DNA of 64,000 bases from an uncultured Rhodospirillaceae bacterium (GCA_937927415.1 CALBDS010000044.1:173157-237156); one strand, 5' to 3'. Shown: positions 16,913 through 26,236, numbered from the stretch's first letter. Numbers and translations are program-made. Notes: a model not told the origin generated them from the letters alone.

Positions 16913-18275
16913 GGACGACCTCCTTTTCAAAAGCGTTGGTGCGGGACTGGATTTCGTCCCAGCTTTCGGCGCTCATCATGTCGGCCCACCGCTGGTAGAA
17001 GCCGCGCGCCGCCGTTTCGGCGAAGGTGTAGTTGGTGATGCCGGGGATGCCGTCGGCGCGGCGCTCCTCGAAGCCCAGCCCCATCTGGATGCAGAATTCG
17101 GACTTCTGCGCCACATGCCCGCGCAGCACCTTCTGCACTTCGATCCAGTTCTCGGTGTCGTCCTGTTCCAGGAAGCCGGCGGGGCCGAAAGCGCGGGCGT
17201 GGCTGCGGATCAGCGCGTCCTTCACCTCCTGCGGGGCCTCCTTGTCGGCGATGCAGAAGGCCCAGACTTCGATCTTGTCCGGCCCGCGGGGGTGCCAGAT
17301 GCGCAGGGTCTGGGTGCCGTTCAGCCACGACAGCGTGGGGAACATGGTGTTGTGCCCGGCCAGACGCAGGGCGCGCACCCGGCCCAGACGCGCTTCGGTT
17401 TCGGCGAAGGTCTCGCGGAAATAGGCCGAGACCTTACCGTCCACCCACACGTTGGCGTCGGCTTCCTTGGTGAAGAAGAAGGCGCTGCCGTGGCCGTTGC
17501 CGGCGAACTGCACACCACCCTGGGCATCGGCCCACACCGGCCGCGCGGTCTGGCCGCTGCCCAGCGGGGCGTCGCGGTCCTCAGGCGTGTTTTCCGGCGC
17601 CTTTTGCAGCACCTGCACCGCCGAGATGTGGGTGAAGGGGGCGTGGTACTGGTCGCTGCAGAACTGCTCGGCGGCGAATTTCCAGTTGCACTTCACTTCC
17701 CACTTGTGGATGCCGCCGACCACTTCGGTCCCGCCTTCGCGGCGGTCGAGGAAGCCGTCCAGGTACCACTTCATGTCGCCCAGATACTCTTCCAGATCCG
17801 GCGTGGATTCATCCCAGCAGCCGAACACCAGACCCTTGTAGCTGACGACGCGGGGCACGCGCACGGCACCCCATTTGCTCTTGTCGAGCGAATTGCGGTA
17901 GGCCTGCTCTTCCAGCGGCACCATGGTCAAGCCGCCGTCCAGGCCAAAGGCCCAGCCATGATAGGCGCAGGTGAAGGCGCGGGTGTTGCCGCTGTCGGCG
18001 TGACAGAGCTTCATGCCGCGGTGACGGCACTGGTTGAGGAAGGCGACGATGCTGCCGTCCTTCTGCCGCACCACGATCACCGGATCCTCGCCCATGAAGG
18101 TGGTGAAGAAGTCACCGGCCTTGGGGATCATGCTTTCGTGGACCAGGAACAGCCAGCTCCGCGCAAAGATGCGTTCCAGCTCCAGATTATAGATGTCCGG
18201 GTCGCTGTAGATGGCCGGGGTGATGGTGCCGGAACGGGCGTTCACCAGGCTCCGGACGTCGATACGGTCGCCCAT
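16905..18275 (-). CDS. hcaE: 3-phenylpropionate/cinnamate dioxygenase, alpha subunit
   Basis: This 456-residue terminal oxygenase has a Rieske cluster with ligands Cys83, His85, Cys103 and His106 (NQCRHRGMKL...CAYHGW). The mononuclear iron site has His211 and His216, with Asp208 as the conserved bridging residue (SDQYHAPFTH). Segments such as DPDIYNLELERIFARSWLFL and FLDRREGGTEVVGGIHKW are HcaE-specific rather than general for the superfamily. It inserts O2 into the ring of 3-phenylpropionate or cinnamate. GGAGGAGA precedes ATG 18275. It is the first gene of the minus-strand operon and is divergent from hcaR. Confidence 0.93.
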   Translation of the reverse strand: MGDRIDVRSLVNARSGTITPAIYSDPDIYNLELERIFARSWLFLVHESMIPKAGDFFTTFMGEDPVIVVRQKDGSIVAFLNQCRHRGMKLCHADSGNTRAFTCAYHGWAFGLDGGLTMVPLEEQAYRNSLDKSKWGAVRVPRVVSYKGLVFGCWDESTPDLEEYLGDMKWYLDGFLDRREGGTEVVGGIHKWEVKCNWKFAAEQFCSDQYHAPFTHISAVQVLQKAPENTPEDRDAPLGSGQTARPVWADAQGGVQFAGNGHGSAFFFTKEADANVWVDGKVSAYFRETFAETEARLGRVRALRLAGHNTMFPTLSWLNGTQTLRIWHPRGPDKIEVWAFCIADKEAPQEVKDALIRSHARAFGPAGFLEQDDTENWIEVQKVLRGHVAQKSEFCIQMGLGFEERRADGIPGITNYTFAETAARGFYQRWADMMSAESWDEIQSRTNAFEKEVVHV

Positions 18276-18404
18276 CGGGCTGTCTCCTCCAGATACCGTT
18301 GGTTGGGGGTTTCTTGGCTCGCCGTTTGAAAATGTCCATAAAGCCGGTGCGGGTGAAATATTTTGTTCCTTGCATACAAAGACATTTAACGTCTTAATGA
18401 GCCT
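18276..18404. promoter_or_regulatory. Divergent hcaE/hcaR promoter region with candidate HcaR sites
   Basis: These 129 bases separate the divergent starts. Two LysR-type dyads are visible: TTGT-N9-ACAA at 18363-18379 and AGAC-N7-GTCT at 18380-18394. The stretch around them is much more AT-rich than its surroundings. Both lie close to the hcaR start, as expected for autoregulation and divergent activation. Confidence 0.55.
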
Positions 18405-19292
18405 ATGGAACTCCGTCACATCCGCTATTTCATCGCCGTGGCTGAAGAGCTGAACTTCACCCGCGCCGCCGAACGGCTCCGGACGGCCCAGCCGTCCTTA
18501 AGCCAGCAGATCCGCGACCTGGAAGAGGAGGTGGGAACCCCGCTGCTGGAACGGACCAAGCGCCGCGTCGCCCTGACCGCCGCCGGCCGTGCCTTTCTGG
18601 ACGAAGCGCGGCTGGTGATGGCGCAGACCCAGCGGGCGGTGATGATGGCCCGCCGCGCCGCGCAGGCGGAGCAGAAGAAGCTGACCATCGGCTTCCTGCC
18701 CTCGGCGGAGGTCAAAATCTTTCCCAGCGTTCTGTCCAGCATCCGCGCGCTATACCCCGATATTCAGGTCGAGCTTCGCCACATGACGACGGCCGAACAG
18801 CGTGATGCCCTGACGACTGGCAGTATCGATATTGCCTTCATGCGCCTCCCCGTGGACGAAATCACCATGGTCTATGATGTCGTCTTGATGGAAAGGGTCG
18901 TTGTGGTCCTACCAGAATCCCACCCTCTGGCGCGACTTGATGAGATACCGTTGGAATCCCTGGCCGAATTTCCCTATCTGCGGGTGGCCCCGAACCATGC
19001 GGGCAATCTTCACGAGATCACCGAGAACCATTGCCGGGCCATGGGCGTCCCCCTTCGCCCCCTCCAGGACGTGGAAAACGTGCTGACCCTGCTGACCCTG
19101 ATCGGCATGGGCATCGGCTTCGGGCTGTTGCCCGACTATGCCGAGCATCTGGTTTTCAAGAACGTCACCACCCGCCGGCTGGCCGGTCCGGCGCCCATGG
19201 TCGAACTGGCGATGGTGCGCCGGGCCGACCGCGACTTTGCCGCCCTGTCCGGTTTCGTCGATCTGGTGAAGCGTGCAGTGCACAAAGATTAA
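18405..19292 (+). CDS. hcaR: LysR-type activator of the hca-mhp genes
   Basis: This 295-residue regulator starts MELRHIRYFIAVAEELNFTR with the HTH around AAERLRTAQPSLSQQ. It continues with KKLTIGFLPSAEVKIFPSVL, which parallels E. coli HcaR (LTIGFVPSAEVNLLPKVL). The effector domain has the CatM/BenM-like layout. It should activate hcaEFCB in response to phenylpropionate or cinnamate and may also drive the mhpCDFE genes downstream. Those follow after 106 bases on the same strand. Confidence 0.88.
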   Translation: MELRHIRYFIAVAEELNFTRAAERLRTAQPSLSQQIRDLEEEVGTPLLERTKRRVALTAAGRAFLDEARLVMAQTQRAVMMARRAAQAEQKKLTIGFLPSAEVKIFPSVLSSIRALYPDIQVELRHMTTAEQRDALTTGSIDIAFMRLPVDEITMVYDVVLMERVVVVLPESHPLARLDEIPLESLAEFPYLRVAPNHAGNLHEITENHCRAMGVPLRPLQDVENVLTLLTLIGMGIGFGLLPDYAEHLVFKNVTTRRLAGPAPMVELAMVRRADRDFAALSGFVDLVKRAVHKD

Positions 19293-19398
19293 GACATATC
19301 ACATCTGAATAAGAAAAGGATTATGTATTGGCGCCGCGCGGGCGGCCTTCTTCATCCTGGCGCCCATCGTGAAAAACGCCCTTGGGGGAGGAAGGTTC

Positions 19399-20289
19399 AT
19401 GTCCCATTCCGCGACCGGAACGGCGGTGCAGCAGCCGGAACTTCGCTCGCTGTGGTCGGCCATTGCCGGCGGCGAAGTGAAGCTGCATTACGTCAACGCC
19501 CGCGGTGTGCGCACCCGCGTGCTGGAGGCGGGCACGGGTCCGCGCACGCTGATCCTGCTGCACGGCATCGCCGGGCATCTGGAAGCCTACATGCGCAACA
19601 TCCTGCCGCACGCCGAACACTTCCGGGTGATGGCGATCGACATGCTGGGCCACGGCTTCACCGACAAGCCCGACCGCAATTATGAGATCGACGATTATGT
19701 CGAGCATCTGAAGGATGTCATCGACGCCATCGGCGAGGAAAAGGTCCACCTGTCGGGCGAATCCCTGGGCGGCTGGGTGGCGGCGCGGTTTGCGGCCCGC
19801 TATCCCGAGCGCATCGACCGGCTGGTGCTGAACACCGCCGGCGGCATGATCGCCGATCCCAAGGTGATGGAGCGGCTGCGCACGCTGAGCCTGGCCGCCG
19901 TGCGCGCGCCCGACCGCGAAGCCACCCGCAAGCGTCTGGAATTCCTGATGCTCGACCCGTCCATCGTCACCGAGGATCTGGTGGAGGCGCGTTTCGGCGT
20001 CTATCGCCTGCCCGGCATGGCCGAAGCGATGGAACGCATCATGTGCCTGCAGGACATGGATGTGCGCCTGCGCAACATGCTGACCGAGGACGAGCTGGGC
20101 CGCATCACGGCCGAAACCCTGGTGCTGTGGACCACCCACGATCCCACCGCGTCGGTGGAGGTCGGGCAGCGGCTGGCCAATCTGGTCCCCAACAGCCGTT
20201 TCGTGGTGATGGAAAACTGCGGCCACTGGCCCCAGCACGAAGATCCCGACACCTTCAACCGCATCCACATCGATTTCCTCAAGGGCTGA
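19399..20289 (+). CDS. mhpC: Meta-cleavage product hydrolase (alpha/beta hydrolase)
   Basis: This 296-residue alpha/beta hydrolase has oxyanion loop LLHGIAGHLEAY and nucleophile elbow SGESLGG (Ser122). The acid is in LWTTHDPTASVE and the catalytic His in ENCGHWPQHEDP. It should cleave 2-hydroxy-6-oxonona-2,4-dienedioate to 2-hydroxypenta-2,4-dienoate and succinate (fumarate from the cinnamate branch). GGAGGAAGG precedes ATG 19399. Its sequence is closer to general meta-cleavage hydrolases than to E. coli MhpC, so the assignment leans on the adjacent mhpDFE genes. Confidence 0.85.
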   Translation: MSHSATGTAVQQPELRSLWSAIAGGEVKLHYVNARGVRTRVLEAGTGPRTLILLHGIAGHLEAYMRNILPHAEHFRVMAIDMLGHGFTDKPDRNYEIDDYVEHLKDVIDAIGEEKVHLSGESLGGWVAARFAARYPERIDRLVLNTAGGMIADPKVMERLRTLSLAAVRAPDREATRKRLEFLMLDPSIVTEDLVEARFGVYRLPGMAEAMERIMCLQDMDVRLRNMLTEDELGRITAETLVLWTTHDPTASVEVGQRLANLVPNSRFVVMENCGHWPQHEDPDTFNRIHIDFLKG

Positions 20290-20295
20290 CGGATC

Positions 20296-21093
20296 ATGAC
20301 GGCAACCCTTGAAACCGCTGCGGCCACCGCCGCCGCGGCCCGGCTTCTCGACGCCTCTTCCAGCGGCAGCCCCTGCGCGCCGCTGGCCGACCTGCTGACG
20401 CCGGGGGACGTGGAGACGGCCTATGCGGTGCAGGAGATCAACACCCGCCGCTGGCTGGCCGAGGGCCGGGTGCTGGCGGGGCGCAAGATCGGCCTGACCT
20501 CGCTGGCGGTGCAGAAGCAGCTTGGCGTCGATCAGCCCGATTACGGCATGCTGTTCACCGACATGGCGGTGCCGGACGGGGAAGCCATTCCCCGCCACCG
20601 CCTGATTCAGCCCAAGGCGGAGGCCGAGGTGGCCTTCATCCTCGGCCGTGATCTGACGTCGGAACACATCACCGTGGCCGACGTCATCCGCGCGGTTGAC
20701 TATGCCCTGCCCGCCATCGAGGTGGTGGACAGTCGCATCCGCGATTGGAAAATCACCATCACCGACACCGTGGCCGACAACGCCTCGTCGGGCCTGTACG
20801 TGCTGGGCGGGCCGCCCCGCCGTCTGGACGGGCTGGATCTGCACGGCTGCACCATGGAAATGACCTGCGGCGAGACGGTCTCGACCGGCGCGGGTGCGGC
20901 GTGTCTGGGCCATCCGCTGAACGCGGTTTTGTGGCTGGCGCGGGTGATGGCGCGGGCGGGCCGTCCGCTGAAGGCGGGGGACACGGTTCTGTCGGGTGCC
21001 TTGGGTCCGATGGTCCCGGTGACGTGGGGATCGGTGGTGGAAGCGCGCATCGCCGGGCTTGGCTCGGTCCGCGCCGCTTTTGCAAAGGAATGA
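20296..21093 (+). CDS. mhpD: 2-hydroxypenta-2,4-dienoate (2-keto-4-pentenoate) hydratase
   Basis: This 265-residue hydratase has GRKIGLTSLAVQKQLGVDQP, metal-binding region PKAEAEVAFILGRDL and DSRIRDWKITITDTVADNAS, all typical of MhpD. It adds water to 2-hydroxypentadienoate to give 4-hydroxy-2-oxovalerate. It follows mhpC by six bases, and its stop codon lies inside a potential upstream ATG of mhpF. Confidence 0.93.
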   Translation: MTATLETAAATAAAARLLDASSSGSPCAPLADLLTPGDVETAYAVQEINTRRWLAEGRVLAGRKIGLTSLAVQKQLGVDQPDYGMLFTDMAVPDGEAIPRHRLIQPKAEAEVAFILGRDLTSEHITVADVIRAVDYALPAIEVVDSRIRDWKITITDTVADNASSGLYVLGGPPRRLDGLDLHGCTMEMTCGETVSTGAGAACLGHPLNAVLWLARVMARAGRPLKAGDTVLSGALGPMVPVTWGSVVEARIAGLGSVRAAFAKE

Positions 21094-21098
21094 CACAG

Positions 21099-22031
21099 AT
21101 GAGCAAAGCGAAGATCGCCATCCTGGGATCGGGCAACATCGGCACCGACCTGATGATCAAGGTGATGCGCCACGCCAAGCACCTTGAGATGGGCGTGATG
21201 GTGGGTGTGGACCCGGAGTCTGATGGTCTGGCCCGCGCCCGGCGGATGGGGGTGGCGACCACCCACCAGGGTCTGGACGGGCTGATGGCCATGCCGGAAT
21301 GGGCCGACATCAAGGTGGTGTTCGACGCCACCTCGGCCTATGCCCACAAGAAGCACAGCGAGGCGTGCATCGCGGCGGGCAAGCAGGTGATCGACCTGAC
21401 CCCGGCGGCCATCGGCCCCTACACCGTGCCGCCGGTCAACCTCGACACCCACCTGGACCAGCCCAACGTCAACATGGTGACCTGCGGCGGGCAGGCGACC
21501 ATCCCCATGGTCTACGCCGTGCGCCGGGTGGCCAAGGCGGTGCCCTATGCCGAGATCGTGGCGTCGATCTCGTCGAAATCGGCCGGTCCCGGCACCCGCG
21601 CCAACATCGACGAGTTCACCCAGACCACCCGCCGGGCCATCGAGCAGGTGGGCGGAGCCACCCGCGGCAAGGCGATCATCATCCTCAACCCCGCCGAGCC
21701 GCCGCTCATCATGCGCGACACCGTGTTCGTGCTGTCGCAAGGGGCCGAGCCGGAGGCGATCGAAGCCTCGGTCGAGGCGATGGTCAAGGAGGTGCAGAGC
21801 TACGTGCCCGGCTACCGCCTGAAGCAGAAGGTGCAGTTCGAGCGGTTCGGCAACAACGATCCGGTGCGCATCCCCGGCTACGGCGAATTCTCCGGCATCA
21901 AGTCGTCGATCTTCCTGGAGGTGGAAGGGGCGGCCCACTACCTGCCGGCCTACGCCGGCAATCTGGACATCATGACCTCCGCCGCCATGGCCACCGCCGA
22001 CCGCTGGGTCGAGCGCACGCTGGCGGCGTGA
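21099..22031 (+). CDS. mhpF: Acetaldehyde dehydrogenase (acetylating)
   Basis: This 310-residue enzyme has an N-terminal NAD motif (GSGNIGTDLM) and the catalytic cysteine in MVTCGGQATIPM (Cys129). It converts acetaldehyde from MhpE to acetyl-CoA. ATG 21099 is chosen because AAAGGA lies nine bases upstream. An ATG three codons earlier overlaps the mhpD stop and is possible. It forms a channelling complex with the aldolase in known systems. Confidence 0.93.
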   Translation: MSKAKIAILGSGNIGTDLMIKVMRHAKHLEMGVMVGVDPESDGLARARRMGVATTHQGLDGLMAMPEWADIKVVFDATSAYAHKKHSEACIAAGKQVIDLTPAAIGPYTVPPVNLDTHLDQPNVNMVTCGGQATIPMVYAVRRVAKAVPYAEIVASISSKSAGPGTRANIDEFTQTTRRAIEQVGGATRGKAIIILNPAEPPLIMRDTVFVLSQGAEPEAIEASVEAMVKEVQSYVPGYRLKQKVQFERFGNNDPVRIPGYGEFSGIKSSIFLEVEGAAHYLPAYAGNLDIMTSAAMATADRWVERTLAA

Positions 22032-22051
22032 GGGAAAGGGGAAACGGTCCC

Positions 22052-23080
22052 ATGAGCAAGCTCTACATCCAGGACGTGACCCTGCGCGACGGCATGCACG
22101 CGCTGCGGCACCAGTACGACCTGTCCACCGTGGTGGCCATCGCCCGGGCGCTGGACGCCGCCCGCGTGGACGCCATCGAGATCACCCACGGCGACGGGCT
22201 GGCGGGCGGTTCGTTCAACTATGGCTTCGGCAGCCACACCGACACCGATTGGATCGCGGCGGTGGCCGATGCGGTCAGCCACGCCCGCGTGACGGTGCTG
22301 CAACTGCCCGGCATCGGCACCAAGGAGGAGCTGAGTGCCGCCTATGACGCCGGGGCGCGCAGCGTGCGGGTGGCGACCCACTGCACCGAAGCCGACGTGT
22401 CGAAGCAGCACATCGAGCACGCCCGCAAGCTGGGCATGGACACCATCGGCTTTCTGATGATGTCGCACATGATCCCGGTGGAACGGCTGGTGGAACAGGC
22501 CAGGCTGATGGAATCCTATGGTGCTGAATGCGTCTATGTGGTGGATTCCGCCGGTGCGCTGCTGCCGCATCAGGTGGCGGAGCGGGTGCGGGCCTTCCGC
22601 GCGGCGCTGAAGCCGGACACCCAGATCGGCGTGCACACCCACCACAACCTGACCCTGGGTGTGGCCAACGCGGTGGCGGGGATCGAGGCGGGGGCGGTGC
22701 GCGTCGATGCCTCCCTGGCCGGCATGGGGGCCGGGGCCGGCAACGCGCCGCTGGAAGCCCTGATCGCCGTGCTCGACCGCATGGGGCTGGAACACGGCTG
22801 CGACCTGTTCGCGCTGATGGACGCCGCCGATGATCTGGTGCGCCCGCTTCAGGACCGCCCGGTGCGGGTGGACCGCGAAAGCCTGAGCCTGGGGTACGCC
22901 GGGGTCTATTCCAGCTTCCTGCGCCACGCCGAGCGGGCCGCCAAGACCTATGGCATCGACACCCGCGAAATCCTCGTCGAACTCGGCAACCGCAAGATGG
23001 TCGGCGGGCAGGAGGACATGATCGTCGATGTCGCCCTCGACATCCTCAAACAACGCAGCGAAAAAGAGGTGGCGGCGTAA
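22052..23080 (+). CDS. mhpE: 4-hydroxy-2-oxovalerate aldolase
   Basis: This 342-residue DmpG/MhpE-type class II aldolase starts MSKLYIQDVTLRDGMHALRH and has the metal-site segment IGVHTHHNLTLGVANAV. It also has SLAGMGAGAGNAPLE and SLGYAGVYSSFLRHAE. It splits 4-hydroxy-2-oxovalerate to pyruvate and acetaldehyde. It is the last gene of the mhpCDFE operon; four bases separate it from the convergent acyltransferase gene. Confidence 0.93.
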   Translation: MSKLYIQDVTLRDGMHALRHQYDLSTVVAIARALDAARVDAIEITHGDGLAGGSFNYGFGSHTDTDWIAAVADAVSHARVTVLQLPGIGTKEELSAAYDAGARSVRVATHCTEADVSKQHIEHARKLGMDTIGFLMMSHMIPVERLVEQARLMESYGAECVYVVDSAGALLPHQVAERVRAFRAALKPDTQIGVHTHHNLTLGVANAVAGIEAGAVRVDASLAGMGAGAGNAPLEALIAVLDRMGLEHGCDLFALMDAADDLVRPLQDRPVRVDRESLSLGYAGVYSSFLRHAERAAKTYGIDTREILVELGNRKMVGGQEDMIVDVALDILKQRSEKEVAA

Positions 23081-23084
23081 CCCG

Positions 23085-24206
23085 TCAATCTCCCCCTTCC
23101 GCCCCGGCCCGCTGCCGGGACGGGAGGGGGAGAAGGGCGCCCCCCCGCGCGATCCCCCACCGAACGGCATCGAGCAGCGGCCGTTCCAGCAGCCGATAGA
23201 CCCCCACCGCCACCGCCACGCCCAGCGCACAGCCCACGACGGCAAAGGCGATGTCCCCGCCCGCCCCCTCCATGGGCAGCCCCGCCGCCTTCCACGCCGC
23301 CCGCAGAACGCCCAGCGTGAACAGGTGCGACAGGTACAGCGAATAGGACGCATCGCCGATCAGGCGGAACAGGGGAATGGTGCGCACCCGACCGCGGTTT
23401 TCCAGGCACAGCATCCCCGCCACCAGCAGCACTGCCGGCAGCCCCCACGCCACCAGCCGCGCCGACCCCGACACCGCGTAATCCTCCATCACCAGCGTCG
23501 TCAGCAGCGGCACCAGCAGCGGAAGCGCCAGCACGCCCGCCCATCCCAGCCGCAGGGAGCGCAGCCGCCCGGCGCGGTGGAGAACCCCCAGCATCATCCC
23601 CGCCAGGAACTCCACCATCAGCGGATCGGTGTAGGTCACCCCGATGGCCCCGGTGGGCCGGATGACGATCCCCGCCAGCACCAGCCCCAGCATCACCGCC
23701 GGCACCGCCACCAGCCGCACCGCCGCGGTGCAGCCCACGAACAGGGCGAAGACGAGATAGAAGAACATCTCGAACTGCAGCGACCAGCCGGGCACCAGCA
23801 CCGGAAACGCCATGTGGTCGAACGCCGGATGGAAAGTGGGCACGAACAGGAACGACGCCAGGATGTGCCACGGATCGGTGGAGCGGTTGTGCAGGGCCTG
23901 CGGCACCGCCACGGCGATGGCGACGCTGAGCGCCGTGAACACCCAGTAAAGCGGCACGATCCGGACGATCCGCTTGCCCAGAAACCCCATGGGGGAGCCG
24001 CGCCCGTCGCCGGTATCGCCATCCGCGGTGATGGTCCACATGATGAAGCCGCTGATGACGAAAAAGATGTCCACCCCCGCGACCCCCACATGCCCGAAGG
24101 GGCCGAGGCTGCGGAACAGCGCCGGAAGCTGGTCGATGGCGTGAAAATACAGCACGAGGAACGCCGCCAGACCGCGCAGGTACTGGATGCCGGCAATGGT
24201 CTTCAT
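23085..24206 (-). CDS. Acyltransferase 3 family membrane protein
   Basis: This 373-residue integral membrane protein has about ten hydrophobic helices. The N-terminal pattern is QYLRGLAAFLVLYFHAIDQL, followed by GVDIFFVISGFIMW, the signature of AT3 (OafA-like) acyltransferases. It would transfer acetyl or other acyl groups from the cytosol to a surface sugar polymer. No polysaccharide genes lie next to it, so the target is unknown. The 211 bases between it and the next gene hold nothing I recognise. Confidence 0.88.
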   Translation of the reverse strand: MKTIAGIQYLRGLAAFLVLYFHAIDQLPALFRSLGPFGHVGVAGVDIFFVISGFIMWTITADGDTGDGRGSPMGFLGKRIVRIVPLYWVFTALSVAIAVAVPQALHNRSTDPWHILASFLFVPTFHPAFDHMAFPVLVPGWSLQFEMFFYLVFALFVGCTAAVRLVAVPAVMLGLVLAGIVIRPTGAIGVTYTDPLMVEFLAGMMLGVLHRAGRLRSLRLGWAGVLALPLLVPLLTTLVMEDYAVSGSARLVAWGLPAVLLVAGMLCLENRGRVRTIPLFRLIGDASYSLYLSHLFTLGVLRAAWKAAGLPMEGAGGDIAFAVVGCALGVAVAVGVYRLLERPLLDAVRWGIARGGALLPLPSRQRAGAEGGD

Positions 24207-24417
24207 CAGGGGCGCCCTTATCGGCAGTGGGACTGTGGGGGTGGGTTTATGGTTTGGGGGATGGGGCGGCTTTTCAAAAACTCTTCCTGCCTACCCCCAC
24301 CCCTGGCCGAAGGGAGTACCCGTCATCCCCTGGAAAAGCGGTCCCGTCATGCCCACGCTCAAGACAGGAGCTTTCGCCACCGGCGGGGGCGGAACGGACG
24401 GACCGGCGGAGAGCGGC

Positions 24418-25494
24418 ATGACACGGATATTGTTGCTGGGTGCGGGCAAGATCGGCAGCATGATCGCCCACCTTCTCCATTCCACCGGCGAATACACGCT
24501 GACCGTCGCCGACCATGCCGCGGCCAGCCTGCATCATGTGGCGGAGAGCGAGGCCGACCGCATGGTGCTGGACGTGTCCGACCCGGCGGCCCTGCGCCGG
24601 GCCATGAACGGCCACGCCATGGTGGTGTCGGCCCTGCCCTTCTACCTCAACGCCACGGTGGCGGCGGTGGCGCGGGACGCGGGCGCCCATTACTTCGACC
24701 TGACCGAGGATGTGGCGACCACCCGCCGCGTGCGCGCGGTGGCGGAAGGGGCTGCCACCGCCTTCGTCCCCCAATGCGGGCTGGCGCCGGGGTTCGTGTC
24801 CATCGCGGCCTATGATCTGGCCCGGCGGTTCGATTCCCTGCGCGACGTGCAGATGCGGGTGGGCGCCCTGCCCATCTTCCCCACCAACGCGCTGAAATAC
24901 AATCTAACCTGGAGCACCGACGGGCTTATCAACGAATACTGCAACCTGTGCGAGGCAATTCACGAAGGCACGGTGCACGAGGTTCTGCCGCTCCAGGGGT
25001 TGGAGCGTTTCTCCCTCGACGGGGTGGAGTACGAGGCCTTCAACACCTCCGGCGGGCTGGGGACGCTGTGCGACACGCTGGCCGGACGGGTGCGGACGCT
25101 GAATTACAAGACCGTGCGCTACCCCGGCCACCGCGACGCCATCAAGTTCCTGGCCCAGGATCTGCGGCTGGCCGAGCGGCGCGACCTGTTCAAGGATGTG
25201 CTGGAAACCGCCGTGCCCATGACCAAACAGGATGTTGTTCTGGTCTTCGTCACCGTCAGCGGCCATCAGGACGGGCGGCTGATGCAGGAAAGCTTCGCCC
25301 GCAAGATCTACAACGCCACCATCGGCGGCGTGCCGTGGAGCGCCATCCAGATCACCACGGCGGCGGGCATCTGCGCCATGATCGACCTGCTGCGCGACGG
25401 CAAGCTGCCCCAGCAGGGCTTCGTGCGGCAGGAGGACGCCCAACTGTCCGATTTTCTGTCGAACCGCTTCGGGCGCCATTACGCGGAGGGATGA
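24418..25494 (+). CDS. Saccharopine dehydrogenase-family enzyme, probably lysine 6-dehydrogenase
   Basis: This 358-residue oxidoreductase has the N-terminal Rossmann motif ILLLGAGKIGSMIAHLL. It also has the segment FNTSGGLGTLCDTL followed by LNYKTVRYPGH. That segment closely parallels Geobacillus lysine 6-dehydrogenase as I recall it (FHTSGGTSTL...LEYKTIRYRGH). It would convert L-lysine to allysine/piperideine-6-carboxylate with NAD+. The product is the substrate of the AmaB-like enzyme at 6.3 kb. ATG 24418 places the Rossmann motif at the N-terminus; the upstream frame reads through non-coding sequence. It stands alone on the plus strand. Confidence 0.72.
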   Translation: MTRILLLGAGKIGSMIAHLLHSTGEYTLTVADHAAASLHHVAESEADRMVLDVSDPAALRRAMNGHAMVVSALPFYLNATVAAVARDAGAHYFDLTEDVATTRRVRAVAEGAATAFVPQCGLAPGFVSIAAYDLARRFDSLRDVQMRVGALPIFPTNALKYNLTWSTDGLINEYCNLCEAIHEGTVHEVLPLQGLERFSLDGVEYEAFNTSGGLGTLCDTLAGRVRTLNYKTVRYPGHRDAIKFLAQDLRLAERRDLFKDVLETAVPMTKQDVVLVFVTVSGHQDGRLMQESFARKIYNATIGGVPWSAIQITTAAGICAMIDLLRDGKLPQQGFVRQEDAQLSDFLSNRFGRHYAEG

Positions 25495-25577
25495 TCTGCG
25501 ACCATCGCAGTATTGACCGTACGGGCGCGTCTTCATCTCCTATTCTCCGGAACAAAAGAACCGGGAGGAATCGGAAA

Positions 25578-26126
25578 ATGAAACGGGCGTTCACGGCAAC
25601 GATGGGGGCAATACTGGGGGCCTGGCTGCTGCTGTCCGGCCCCGCGGCGGCCGTGGACGAGCCGGCGGGGTATCGCATGGACGGGTATCGCAGCCCCACC
25701 CCCGCGGGTCTGGCCGGGGCCGCCACGGTGGACACCGCCGCCGCCCGCACGCTGATCGACGGCGGACAGGCCATCCCCATCAACGTGATGAAGCTGGACC
25801 GCTCCACCCTGCCCGGCGGTCCGTGGATCGTGGCGAAGCCGTTTCTGCAGATCCCCGGCAGCGTGTGGCTGCCCAATGTGGGTCTGGGCGATCCGGGGCC
25901 GGAGTTGACCGGCTGGTTCGGCCGCCAGCTCGACCGGCTGACCGGCGGCGACCGGGGCCGCGGGGTGCTGTTCTATTGTCTGGCCGATTGCTGGATGTCG
26001 TGGAACGCCGCCAAGCGGGCGCTGTCGCTGGGCTATACCCGCGTCTATTGGTACCCGCTGGGGGCGGACGGCTGGGCCGAGGCCGGTTTGCCCACCGAGG
26101 AGGGGCACCCCCTTTCGTTCGATTAG
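25578..26126 (+). CDS. PQQ-dependent catabolism-associated C-x3-C-W motif protein
   Basis: This 182-residue exported protein begins with a signal peptide (MKRAFTATMGAILGAWLLL...AAAVDE). The segment VLFYCLADCWMSWNAAKRAL, followed by YWYPLGADGWAEAGLP, is the hallmark of the rhodanese-like CXXCW proteins that accompany PQQ-linked alcohol oxidation. Its Cys spacing is C-x3-C-W. Its biochemical role is unproven; a periplasmic redox or cofactor-handling role is likely. GGAGGAATC precedes ATG 25578. It lies 110 bases before pqqA on the same strand. Confidence 0.82.
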   Translation: MKRAFTATMGAILGAWLLLSGPAAAVDEPAGYRMDGYRSPTPAGLAGAATVDTAAARTLIDGGQAIPINVMKLDRSTLPGGPWIVAKPFLQIPGSVWLPNVGLGDPGPELTGWFGRQLDRLTGGDRGRGVLFYCLADCWMSWNAAKRALSLGYTRVYWYPLGADGWAEAGLPTEEGHPLSFD

Positions 26127-26185
26127 CCGCTATTGAACGAAGGTAGGATGGCGCGTCTCCCCCCGCGGGGCCTACCCTGAAGACC

Positions 26186-26202
26186 GGCCCGCCTGACGGG
26201 CC
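26186..26202 (+). promoter_or_regulatory. Small hairpin in the pqqA leader
   Basis: GGCCCG-CCTGA-CGGGCC forms a perfect 6-bp stem 34 bases upstream of the pqqA start. It has no T-run and could be a leader structure. Confidence 0.4.
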
Positions 26203-26236
26203 GCAACACACCAACAGCTTTTAGGGAGACTCTCCG

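Noticed and set aside
16905..18275. Benzoate- or biphenyl-type dioxygenase as the identity of the Rieske oxygenase
   Set aside because: Motif wording over the whole alpha subunit, the HcaR-like regulator and the neighbouring mhpB all agree with HcaE instead.
24207..24417. A longer start for the LysDH-like gene, adding 77 residues
   Set aside because: The extra segment is Pro/Gly-rich without fold signs, and ATG 24418 puts the Rossmann motif directly at the N-terminus as in the family.
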